A stretch of DNA of 37,705 nt from Stemphylium vesicarium (taxonomy: Eukaryota > Ascomycota > Dothideomycetes > Pleosporales > Pleosporaceae): the NCBI GenBank assembly GCA_004380135.1, contig QXCR01000219.1:1-37705 (forward strand), written 5' to 3'. Under the pieces are notes generated by a model. It did not search any database, was not told where the DNA came from, and saw only the letters and a list, made by a program, of their open reading frames with translations. The position numbers and the translations under genes are program-made. This document shows, one piece after another, positions 1 through 9,519 of the stretch. The first letter of the stretch is position 1; each line of letters opens with the position of its first letter.

Positions 1-1721
1 TGGCAGCAGCGTATTGTGGTATTGCTAGCTAAGTAGGAATCTGTTAACGAAAAGTCGCAGCGTAGGAAAAGCTTAAAAGTCAAATTCTCTATCCCGAGAT
101 TTTTGACGCCTTTTCGCTATGGTTGGTTTTGTTGTGGCGGGGAGCACGATCGGCATGCCGGCACACAGGTTTTTCCCCCACACATGGAGGGATAGTACTA
201 TCTGCGTTAACTAGTTCTAGCACTACTTATAACCTATAAGACTATAGCTTTCTTCTAGGTTGTCTCGCTCCTCTGCTATGCTGATCTTTAGAGGAATATG
301 TGTGTGTGTGGGACTGCATCAGGAAGTGGCCGCTCCTGAAGTGGAAAACTGATGCTCGCTTGGCGACTCGCCGCTTTTATCTGGCCCGTGCACTGACCTC
401 ATCACATATAAGCACGCTGCCCTCGCCGGTCTATCCTCCCCCTCCATAGTCTCCTTTCCCCCAACACCTTCCGTCTACCTTATTGGTCTGCCCCGATCCA
501 CTGTGAGGCATTTTTTTGCCCCCTAGGAGTCATGCAACCGCTGCACCGCCTGGTCCTCGGTCCAATTACCCTTAGTCCGCCGACAGTAAGGGCGCTGCGC
601 CGTAATTGTTGGCAATCCGCGTCTACGAATCTTCTCGTCGAGAATTAGCGTGGTAATGTACCGTTTCCTAGGACTTTGGCCGCTTTATTTCTGCCGCCTT
701 TATTGCAGCTACGCAGTAAACGTCTGCGACCCTCTATCTCGAAATTTCTTGTAGATGGCCACTGACACTTTTTCCTTAGCTCTTCCCCTTTTTCAAGCCT
801 GGGCCCCTGGTAACTCTTCAACCTGCCACATCATCAACCGCCTAGGACAGCAACGGCATGGCCTTGGACGCCCCGATCATGTCTCAGGAGGAGGGGTTAT
901 GCCCGTACCATTTGATCCGGACGCCGAGCAAGGTGATGAGATCACGCACCCCTCGAAGGAACGACAGGCCTCCAGCCGTGCAGATTTCGGTGAAAGCCGG
1001 ATATCACCAGAATCACGCCCGGGAGGCGCGGCTAGGCCACCATCCGCTGTTCACTTGGGCAGGCGGCGGTCGCAGCATGTACCCGCCTATCCTGCACTAT
1101 CAATCAGATTGGTGGAGCTCAAGTTTGCATGACGGTCTGCATGATGCTAATGTTGCATTCTGGTGTCACTAAGGGAGCAAAGGACCAGAGCGGAGCCTGA
1201 AGCCTGGACTAGAGTTTGAGCCCAAGTTTGGGTTTTGGGGTCGCCGACGAGTTAACCATCCGTGTTAGGATCTATCTGCTTTGTTTATGGACGCGAATCA
1301 ACCAGAATAGGCATCTCCGAGCTCGTTGAGAGGCGGGCTCCAACGAAAAAGGGGACGTGCATGGCGGTTGAGCAACCTGGCCTGGGGAGATAGTGTCGCA
1401 GTTCCTTGTTCTATGACGAGTATCAGCAGGCTAGCCACACACTTTCTCGTATGAAGAAATGGGGCCTTCATGCGAGGGCCGCATCGACACCAACACGATG
1501 CAGCTGCGCGACTGCTGATTCGACTCAATACCGTGCACCCCTGGGGTCTGCGTTTTGGACGCCGTCTCGCGCCAACTGCTCCCTGATGGAGCGCCGAAGA
1601 CATCCAAGCTAGGTTTCCAAGAAGGTTGGAATCGAAGCGTGGAACCTTCGCCTACTTAAACCACGGCGCCGCCGGGTTCCTCACACCACCAGACCTCCCA
1701 AAACCACCGACAGCGGCCACG
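1..1721. other. Left-edge region without a recognisable gene
   Basis: No reading frame here resembles a family I know. Open frames near 755-1172 and 1298-1612 are short, overlap on both strands and lack clear start contexts or introns. A promoter-like stretch lies near 405-480: a CATATAAG box followed by a long pyrimidine tract, but no gene follows. A TG dinucleotide run lies near 300. It may be decayed transposon DNA. Positions from about 1600 are probably the 5' leader of the chromodomain gene. Confidence 0.4.
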
Positions 1722-2643
1722 ATGTCTTTGATCTCTTTTCCGACGCAGCTTCAAATTATTCCTTACACTGGACCTCCGAAGCCAAAGCCAAAGCAGACCT
1801 CGCAACGTAATCCCTCGAAAACGGCGTTCAATGGCTACGAACACCTTGCTCTTGACGACGATCTGAGCATTGGCCTTACTCCTGCGTCGCACCAAGCCAG
1901 AGACGTTGATTCGACATCAAGTAAGCATTTCTAAAGCAGACGAAGATACATGTTTGACCTGTTCTTTGATGACTAACTGGACGCAGCGGGCAATAACATC
2001 TGCAAACTGGAAGGTTTTGGCAGTGGGTGTGGCGATATTAGCTGCACAGGCGGATTTCTTCCCCCTGACGAAAAAGCCGCGGAAGTCGAGCGTTTCGTCT
2101 CAACGTCGTATCCTGAAGTTGTCCTACGTAGGGGCAGCTGTCTGCCCGCTTTTGAGGATAGCAGTCAAGGTAAGCCCCAGGCCCTATTACGATGTTCCGT
2201 AGCTATTCTGACATTGCGTAGAGCGTGTAATCGTGATCGAGGACAGTGAATCCGAATCAGATGCTAACAACGATAACGAGGGCTACTTTCACGATCCAAA
2301 GTCGAGTACGCAACCATACGAAGGTTTTAGCGTCGCAGATTTCTCAACCGAGGACAAGACAGAGGACAAAGAGGATGCTATCAGCTCGGAACTGGTTGAA
2401 GGGCCTGAATCTCAAGCTAGTGGGCTTCCGCGTTGCGAAGCAACACTATCAGCACCGCCAACTGGATCGTCGGCTACAGAGATCACAGAAGCTACAACAT
2501 ATCAGCCACAACAGCTAGCGCACAAGCAATCGGAGGTGCAAAGTGAGTAAACTCTGTTGCACGTGTGTTTCTTCTCTCTAACACTAACAAGACAAGTACA
2601 CGCCACTCGTAATGAAGAGCAGCTGCAGCGGTAGCAATAGATC

Positions 2644-2692
<49 letters not shown>

Positions 2693-3316
2693 AGCGCCAA
2701 TAGCACGAGGCAACCACGCAAGTGGAAACGCTCTCTGTCTAGCAGGCGGCGTGCATTGAATACGCAGAACTGTGGTCTCGACTCCAAAAAATGCTATGGT
2801 GATGACAGCAGCGACAGCAGCAGCGAAAGCAGTGACCGCGGCCGCCGTCATGAGAGCAACAAGCGACGAAAGTCAGCCTTATGGCCCCATCGCTCGCGCA
2901 GTCGCGCCGGAGCTGACGAAGACGATGAATATGAGGTAGAGCAGATCCTCGAAGCCCGTATCTATCGCAGAAAGCTGCAGTACCGTGTCGAATGGCTGGG
3001 ATATGAGGATGATCCGGCGTGGTACGACGCATCTAACTTCAAGAATAGCCCTCGCAAGCTCCATGAGTTTCACAACGCCAATCCTACCCGCCTAGGACCC
3101 CCAGAAAGGCTGGAGGTGTGGTTACGATGTTGGGAGGAGGATAGAAATGCGGGCGATCACTCCGCTGACAACAAGCCTCAGTGGTCATATACAGGACGCG
3201 GCACATTAAGGAAACCCGAGCCATGCGGATATGCACTTCGCAGATATAGCCGACTTCCAGTTTCTGCGGTGCAGCGGCAAGAAGCCCATGCTATAGGCTT
3301 TTCCTCCAAGTCGTAA
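1722..3316 (+). CDS. Chromodomain-containing protein
   Basis: Four exons, 1722-1920, 1987-2169, 2222-2542 and 2592-3316, join in frame through GT-AG introns of 66, 52 and 49 bp and encode about 475 residues. The third intron has a CTAAC branch point. Residues about 347-400 form a chromodomain: it opens EYEVEQIL, continues KLQYRVEWLGY and ends in a DPAWYDASNFKNSP block, keeping the aromatic residues that cage methyl-lysine. Upstream are an acidic low-complexity segment, an Asp-Asn run (about 252-268) and a Lys/Arg-rich stretch that could be a nuclear signal. The family binds methylated histone tails; this N-terminal organisation is that of poorly characterised fungal chromodomain proteins, so the target is unknown. 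The ATG at 1722 is chosen because no ATG precedes it in frame; the splicing is my reconstruction. Confidence 0.8.
2645..2686 (+). repeat. Coding hexanucleotide microsatellite (GACAAC)7
   Basis: Seven perfect copies of GACAAC lie inside exon 4 of the chromodomain gene and encode alternating Asp-Asn. A six-base unit changes length without breaking frame, so the acidic linker can vary between strains. Confidence 0.95.
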
Positions 3317-3545
3317 CGCTGCTTTTCATGTAGATCCGCAATGACAGCTCCTCGAGCGGTCTCAGCAACTCATTACCTGTGGCCGCTGTAGCCAAATTGA
3401 ATCTCAAATGCTTTGTCTACGCTCTTCCCTCTGCCAAGTCCCGAAATCATTGTCCTTCACCTCCCCCTCTCCACAAGCCGCCCTAGATAGGGAAGACGGG
3501 CCATAATTATACTGATCCGTGGTCAGTCTCTGCAACACACTCCTC

Positions 3546-4115
3546 TCAGAGTTTTTCGCATTGTCGATCGCCTCGGTACACGTTGCACCAATGGCACACC
3601 CAGTAGATCTTGGCTGGGTTAGAGCGAAGGGCGACGCGATAGCCATGGCGATAGACCCAGCTCTTCTTGTATTTGTAGCTTGTGAGCGGCTGCTGGTACT
3701 TCTTCAAGCGCGTCCAATCAATGCCCTTGTAGGTTTCCATGAGATGAGCGTCAAACGGCTCAACCTCATCATCCTCATCATCTGACGCGTCGTCGTCCTC
3801 CTCCTCCTCAGCTTCAGAAGCAGCAGCAGTGGCGTGCTCGCTGCCCTCTTGGGGCGCGACGATGGAGTCTTTGGGGCGCGACTCGCGCACGCACGCTTCG
3901 AAAGATGGGGCCTGTGACGCGTTCACAAGGACTTGGAATGCGTTGGGAGGAGGCATAGATGGGAGAGATTCAGGCGTTTGAGTATCAGCGATGAGGACAG
4001 GCTGACTGGCAGTGCCTCGAGCGGTGCCTCGGGCGCGCTTGTTCGTGCAAGATAGGTCGGCAGAGGTGGCAGGAGAAGCGCGCTTCTTGCCTTTACCTTT
4101 GGATTTAGGCGGCAT
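3546..4115 (-). pseudogene. Truncated hAT transposase, N-terminal part
   Basis: An ATG at 4115 opens 189 codons: a basic Lys/Arg N-terminus, a Ser/Pro-rich linker, an acidic run near residues 98-115, then a segment FDAHLMETYKG, a SWVYRHGYRV block and a CHWC pair near residue 174. That CxxC pair looks like the first half of a BED-type zinc finger as found near the N-terminus of fungal hAT transposases. The histidine half of the finger, the catalytic domain and the dimerisation domain are missing, since the frame stops soon after CHWC. No catalytic function is possible from this fragment. The assignment rests on layout and the adjacent terminal repeat. Confidence 0.55.
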
Positions 4116-4479
4116 GATAGTGGTGATAGCGGTGCAGAAATAACAACTCTAAAAGGTTAGCGGTAGATAGAAATATCGTGTATAGAGGCAGGTGTATCTA
4201 GGACGACGCGTTAGGTGGCTAGGCTGGCTGATTACTACCGGTAATCTACTTATTTGCAACTACAACACGAAAAAAGTATTGCGAGATCGCTTCTACCGCA
4301 AACTTAAGTGCCTCCTCGCCCACCCATCCCCAATCGTCTAATCAATCAAACCGCCTCAAGCCATCAACCTTTTTGCCTACCTCAGGCTGGCTGGCTTGCA
4401 AGAATTCGAGCCTCCGGCTGGATGGCTTGATAGGATATTTTGCAAGCCATCAAGCTTAGCTTGATTGTTGACAAGTCTG
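3546..4479 (-). mobile_element. 5' part of a hAT-family DNA transposon
   Basis: The right end at 4479 finishes in CAAGTCTG, read on the minus strand as CAGACTTGTCAACAATC. The same terminal motif occurs at 6761 and 22723. Subterminal GGCTTGA/AAGCC copies follow inside (about 4385-4465), and the shared 12-mer GGCTTGATAGGA also lies inside the 6761 end. The transposase start (4115 downward) is in the expected orientation. The left part of the element is missing, so the copy is truncated and no target duplication can be paired; the eight bases outside the right end are AGTGTGAT. Confidence 0.65.
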
Positions 4480-5189
4480 AGTGTGATTGCCAGCTTACGG
4501 TGGGATGCGCCATTTTATTGATCTCGCCATTTGAGTGACTGTGCCGCATGACTTCCCGCGCCGCATGCTTTGAGGGAGACTTGCAATTGGTGAGAAAGAA
4601 AGCGGCTCTCCTTCCAGCATAAACAATCGCTATGTACGATAGGGGGGTCGCGCTGACTCGCTCCTTCCATCATGCACTCTGACCTTCGCTCATGGAAGTT
4701 CGGCCGACTGAGAGTAACTCAATGATTGTTGAGCTAGGCCTGGACTTCGGCAGAGTCAAGTATTTTGACTACGCCGCAACTTCGCCGCTTTGCGTGCCTT
4801 GATCGAATCCTGTGATTTGTGGAAGCTTCTGTCATCTTGATACTAGAGATAGACAGAACGTTAGTTGCAGCAAGGATACCTCACAAATCAGAGCATCTTA
4901 TCAATATCCATGCGTCCTCTCGTGCGCTATAGCTCCCACACGTGTGTAAGTTGATTGGAATGTGATGCTGAATGCCTTCTGATGGACATGAGTGACCGAC
5001 GAGATACAATGCCCCTCAAGTATGATGGCTCGATCCTGAAAAGGCTGCAGACAATATTTAACAGGAATATGCTCTCACCGCTTAATTGTTCCATCTTTTC
5101 TCACCATCACTCACAAATAGTCTCTTCAGTTCATTAGAGTTACCTCGCTATCAGCTTCAGGGGATGCGAGCACAAGGAGGTTCGCAACC
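4480..5189. other. Intergenic region upstream of the glycosyltransferase
   Basis: I see no coding frame with family resemblance. The segment holds the 5' region of the glycosyltransferase gene; I could not fix a TATA box or transcription start. Confidence 0.4.
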
Positions 5190-6583
5190 ATGGCTATGAA
5201 AGATCAACTTAGTGTTGACCTTAGTAAGACTTTTTCCCACGATATAGATATACATCCTAACATAGTGCAGACTGCCAGCCTGTACCTGATGAAGCTTTTT
5301 CGCGAGCCAAACAGGTCATACCAATGCTCCCCGGAATCATTGTGCTGAACTATAACTACTTTCCGGAGACATCCTACAGTCCGGCCAAAGTCGGCGCTAC
5401 TGCTTTTGCCATGTCGGCGATACAAGTGTTGACACAGGCAAAGCTCTTCCGAGGCGTCATTCTCTACCAGAGGCAGGAAGGTCTTCAGCAGCCATTCATA
5501 TCTAGGGAAGTACGAAATTCAGTGCTGTGTGCCACAATCAGCTTCAACTTCGCGATGGAAACAGGATTATTGAAAGAAGCAATCAGTACCATATCTGAAT
5601 TACTGGTATGCAACGACGAGTACCCACTAATGCTCTATTATCAAACCGACACGCTATTGGGTTACCATCCGGATGACCTACCTCTCTGCGTAACACATCA
5701 TGGTCCCTTTTATGAAGACTTTGCGCATCATTTCTCAGATGAGTCAGCTAGCACAGCATTTGGTAGCGAACAGAAGGCGCAGCATTTGCATGTACAACAA
5801 AGCCTGGGCATTGCGCAACTAAAAGCTCGGGACAACGCATTTGTGTTTCAGCACTCTCAAGTTCAAGGACATCATCTAGCGAAAAGTGGCGTCGATGCGG
5901 CAAAGGTCTTCCATCTGTGTCCTCCAATTCACTCAATGCACATAACGGACTACCCGGACATTGTTCATACAACACTACGAGACGTAGTGAGTAGTGCTGG
6001 AATTCTTTTATTCACAGCCGTGGCTCGCCTCGACTACTTCAAAGATATCGACCTCCTCTTGGACACAGCGCTACAACTTTACCAGCAAAGCCTCCCTATG
6101 ACTGTCTTGATAGCTGGGGACGACGAAGATGACCATGGTCGGCGAGCGAAGTTGTATGAGAGAATCCCATTACCATATCGTAGGTCCTTCTACATTGTGC
6201 CAAAATTAAGGAAGGACATACTTTACTCGATCTTTGAGCATTGCCGACACAGGAGTATATTTGTTTGTCCTTCGCGCTACGAAACGTTAGGTATTACTCC
6301 TCTCGAATCTGGGCTCCGTGGCGTGACGACACTCATTTCCAATTCCAAGCAAGTCGAAGCGAGGAGATTCTTCCCGGAGAAATATTCTTTTCTTCGAACG
6401 ACAAAGGATCTAGCAACCGTCATAAAGTGCTTTGAAAAGGCAGATTTGTACCAATCTGGAAAGGAATTGCAGGAGCATCTAGAGAAGGTAATCTCAGAAG
6501 GAAGATTCAAATCAGATTTTCTGTATGCATGGCAGGAGTGCTCGCAATGGGTTAGGCTGTCTTCTCCGCGTGTATTGAGCTGA
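5190..6583 (+). CDS. GT4-type (GT-B fold) glycosyltransferase
   Basis: Exon 1 is 5190-5223 and exon 2 is 5271-6583; the 47-bp intron has GTAAGA, a CTAAC branch point and a CAG acceptor. The product is about 448 residues, beginning MAMKDQLSVDLNCQPVP. An N-terminal Rossmann-like half starts GIIVLNYNYFPE, a THHGPF segment lies near the interdomain region, and the C-terminal donor half carries TAVARLDYFKDIDLLL, then VCPSRYETLGITPLESG. The last contains the E-x7-E pair that holds the sugar nucleotide in retaining GT4 enzymes. There is no signal peptide or membrane segment, so it is probably cytosolic; donor and acceptor cannot be read. The ATG at 5190 is supported by the intron joining it in frame to the conserved N-terminus; without it the protein would begin at 5324. 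It stands alone between two hAT ends. Confidence 0.78.
5224..5270 (+). other. Short intron defining the glycosyltransferase start
   Basis: GTAAGA donor, CTAAC at 5256-5260 and GTGCAG acceptor. It splits a codon (1+2) and avoids an in-frame TAA at 5258-5260 in the downstream frame. It shows that the first coding exon is only 34 nt long. Confidence 0.75.
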
Positions 6584-6760
6584 GCTTAGTACAACATCCA
6601 TTTTCTTTTCGGTCAAACACCGTGGCCCACAGTAGCCAATCACTTGTAGAGAGGACGCGATAAGCCTTATGTCTACAAATGCTCTAGAACACATATTGAC
6701 TCTTATACAATGCATGTGGCAAGCAAGCAGTGCAAGCATTTAAGTAGCGCATGTAATCGA
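6584..6760. other. 3' flank of the glycosyltransferase
   Basis: Noncoding; no recognisable feature other than the eight bases GTAATCGA next to the hAT end, a candidate half of a target duplication. Confidence 0.35.
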
Positions 6761-6900
6761 CAGACTTGCCAACAAACAAGCCAAGCCAGCCAAGGGCTTC
6801 GGCTTGACTTAGGCTTGATAGGAAATCACTACGCTTGGCTTGAAGGGCTATCTAGCTGAAATTTGATGGCTTGATTTGAAGTGGTAGGCTTGACAGCTTA
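6761..6900. mobile_element. hAT-type transposon end (terminal and subterminal repeats)
   Basis: Begins CAGACTTGCCAACAAACAAGCC, matching the reverse complement of the ends at 4479 and 22723 with few mismatches. Repeated GGCTTG/CAAGCC words follow for about 130 bp, as in hAT subterminal regions. The element extends to the right; no transposase is recognised there, so it is a truncated or non-autonomous remnant. Confidence 0.55.
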
Positions 6901-7187
6901 CATCATAATTATTATTGGTGTTGCAGTTATCGTCCCATGTGCTCATATCGTACAAAACGTCCAGATCAGTGTCTGTTGACGCTGCCTTTGCCGCCATATC
7001 GTCGTCGCCTAGGCCAGATTTTTGCCACCTTCTCCCGCACTGTATCACCGCCAATAATTTAGCCCGTCGACAAAGCTCTGAGAGATCTTGCTTAGTGCCT
7101 GCGACAGCTCCTGGACAACGCGCGGCTAATACATTAACCAACGCAAACTGCACCACACCAAGAAGCAGAGCTTGTACAGTATAAAAA
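6901..7187. other. Unassigned sequence between a hAT end and an LTR remnant
   Basis: A minus-strand open frame (about 6848-7156) has no ATG start and no family I recognise. It may be internal sequence of a broken element. Confidence 0.3.
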
Positions 7188-7315
7188 GATAGACCGCATA
7201 AGTTACATGCGAACTTGCTTGTTATTGTGAGCTATCGGAATTGGCTATGTAGAAGGAACGAGCTGAACAGACGCTAGTCCCAGAGAGGAACACATGTGAC
7301 TAGTACCCTCGAACA
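7188..7315 (-). repeat. LTR-like dispersed repeat, copy A
   Basis: Read on the minus strand it starts TGTTCGAGGGTAC at 7315 and matches copy B (21444 down to 21316) over about 128 bp. Shared blocks are GGGACTAGCGTCTGT, GATAGCTCACAAT and ACTTATGC. Similarity starts exactly at the TG in both copies while the outer flanks differ, as expected for the 5' end of an LTR. The copies are clearly diverged. No PBS, second LTR or duplication was found, so it is a solo or truncated LTR. Confidence 0.55.
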
Positions 7316-7408
7316 GTTTGTTTGTACAATTGCGGCCTGTGCGTGAAAATCTGCTAGCTAGAAGATATAGCGTTGACCTTTTCTCAAGAGCATACGATTT
7401 GTCAGACC

Positions 7409-8969
7409 CTACTCGACGTTGTCGTGAATCTTTCTGATGATAGTTGACGCAGCGATAAGTAGAGACGCAGCAAGCAAGATCCAACACACTACCAGCTCAT
7501 TGATTGAGGAGACCGCTAGTGTATTAATTCGGAAACTAACAGCACCGCCCGCTGACTGCAAGCCTTTGTAAAAGCCCGCAAAGTTAGCGAGCTTTCGGTT
7601 GTTGTTTGTCAATGCACCTAGGAACCTAAAAGTTTTGTCAATGATTAAACAAGAATGCCACAGTGTGCTGCATGACCTACCAGTAGAGGCATGTTTGCCA
7701 AACCGCAGCAAGCAACCCGAAAGAAAGATAAAGGAGCATAGGGCCTGCATAATCGGAATCCGTGAAATCCTTCTTGAGGGCACCACTCTCCGATTTCTGG
7801 GGCTCACTCCTTTGCCATACGTACGCACCGGTCCATACTACAAACACCAAAATGAACAGCGTCCCAGCAGCAATTCGCGCCCGTAAAGAGCGCCGTATGC
7901 GGGTCGAGTCCAGTGCATACCCTGCAAGGTAAGACCCTCCAATTTCAGCAAGCCAGTACAAAGTATTGTTCAAGGACCGTGTACGGATATTAAAAGTTAC
8001 AAGATTGAAAGTGTTAAACTGATAGGGGTAGAAGAAGTTTGACGCAAAGAACATAGGGAAGAACATGAGGATATATGTGTCCTGCTTGAGAGTTTCGAAG
8101 AGACCTAGCATCTCACTTTTCCAAGTAGAAGTTTGCGGAAGCGAAACAGGCGAGCCATCAGATCTTTTCACGCCTTTGGCTTCGCAAAGAAATAGGGATA
8201 TGATAGTCCCTAGAAGCGACAGGGATATAATAATGTAGAATGTGACGTCTCCAACATTGTTGTCGTCAGAGTGCATGTTCTGTACGAGTGCAATCTTTGT
8301 TCGTAATCGACAAGATTAGCTAAATTCTCATGGACAGCACGACTAACTTTCACTTACTACACTTCCTATAACAGCTCCCATGTTATAGATCATCCATGAC
8401 CAGGCGATATATTTCCCCTTTGACTCTTCGGTGGGATAGGAAAGCATAACCATTCCTTGAGCAACCCAGAATAGGCCCGCACATAAACCGAGCTGTAGTC
8501 CAGCGAATATCAGGAATCCCGAGTTCCCAGTGTGTTTGTAGCAAAGCAAACTTGAGGAGTACAGAGTGTACCCGAATCCACCAAGACTAAGTGTAGCCCT
8601 GATGCCTAGTTTGTTAGTGGCAATGCTAGCGAAGAAGCCTACTACAGCGAATGTGCTATAGAGTGCGACGTTTGCGTTATTTGCTGGCTTGGCGTCCACG
8701 AGTCCACCACCGCCTAGCCCGTTCAAGGCGTTCCACATTCCAGGGCAGAGGAAACTGATGAAGGCGACTAGAGTGACTTGAACGGATGGGTCCGCATAAC
8801 TGGGAAAGAGGCTAGGCCAAAAGACAGGACGCCGAAGACTCGCCGAAGTTGGGCTGGAAGCATTGCCTCCACGACGACCAGCTTCTTGTTCATCACTGTC
8901 GGGTCCGACCTTTGGTTTGAGAGCGCCGTAGATAGCCGGCTTGGATAGTAGCTGCATAGGCAGGTCCAT
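7409..8969 (-). CDS. UNC93-like major-facilitator-type membrane protein
   Basis: Three exons, 8969-8358, 8294-7681 and 7625-7409, join in frame across introns of 63 and 55 bp and encode about 480 residues. After a hydrophilic N-terminus of about 60 residues come many hydrophobic segments (roughly 11-12 helices). Family-like stretches are PGMWNALNGLGGGG near the first helix, LGLCAGLFWVAQGMVMLSYP, GKYIAWSWMIYNMGAVIGSVIALVQN across the first splice, and YWFLGALTNN followed by KLANFAGFYKGLQSAGGA across the second. These are typical of fungal UNC93-like proteins, polytopic and transporter-like; substrate and membrane are unknown. Both splices restore conserved blocks, which supports the model. The start codon lies about 150 bp from a 13-bp minisatellite. 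Confidence 0.85.
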
Positions 8970-9127
8970 ATTTGGGTTCCTTCTGCGCGATGTTTGAATA
9001 AATTAAGACAGAATGCTAGGTGTCTAACGATGAGGGGGTAATTGCTGGTCGTTGAAAGATTGATATGTAATAGAGAAATTAGCCAGCTTTCTCTCTGTAG
9101 CGGAGAAGAGGACAAGCTAGTAGCATT

Positions 9128-9322
9128 GGCGTGCATCGTAGGCGGGCATCGTAGGCGGGCATCGTAGGCGGGCATCGTAGGCGGGCATCGTAGGCGGGCA
9201 TCGTAGGCGGGCATCGTAGGCGGGCATCGTAGGCGGGCATCGCAGGCGGGCATCGTAGGCGGGCATCGCAGGCGTGCATCGCAAGTGTGCATCGCAGGCG
9301 TGCATCGCAAGCGTGCATCGGG
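9128..9322 (+). repeat. 13-bp minisatellite, about 15 units
   Basis: The unit GGCGGGCATCGTA repeats head to tail; inner copies are nearly identical and the right-hand units degrade (GGCGTGCATCGCA, AGTGTGCATCGCA). Because 13 is not a multiple of three and the unit lacks stop codons, long spurious reading frames arise; I do not consider them genes. The array lies in the upstream region of the UNC93-like gene. Confidence 0.95.
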
Positions 9323-9519
9323 CGCATATCATAGGTACAGGTGTGCATTGCAGGGATATACCGCGGTGTGACCTGTTGCCGTGGCAGATAGGCACGATAG
9401 GACACACCCTCAAGCCTAGTGCATATCTGGGATTCTCGAAGCGAATCAACACGTGACGATCGCCAACTTCAGAAAACGCGACTAACACGCAAACTTCAGC
9501 ACGCGACAACTCAACCACC

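Noticed and set aside
755..1172. Two overlapping plus-strand frames
   Set aside because: No family resemblance, no introns, overlapping phases; not supportable as genes.
2492..2851. Minus-strand frame with a poly-Val stretch resembling a membrane segment
   Set aside because: Antisense of the GACAAC microsatellite inside the chromodomain exon.
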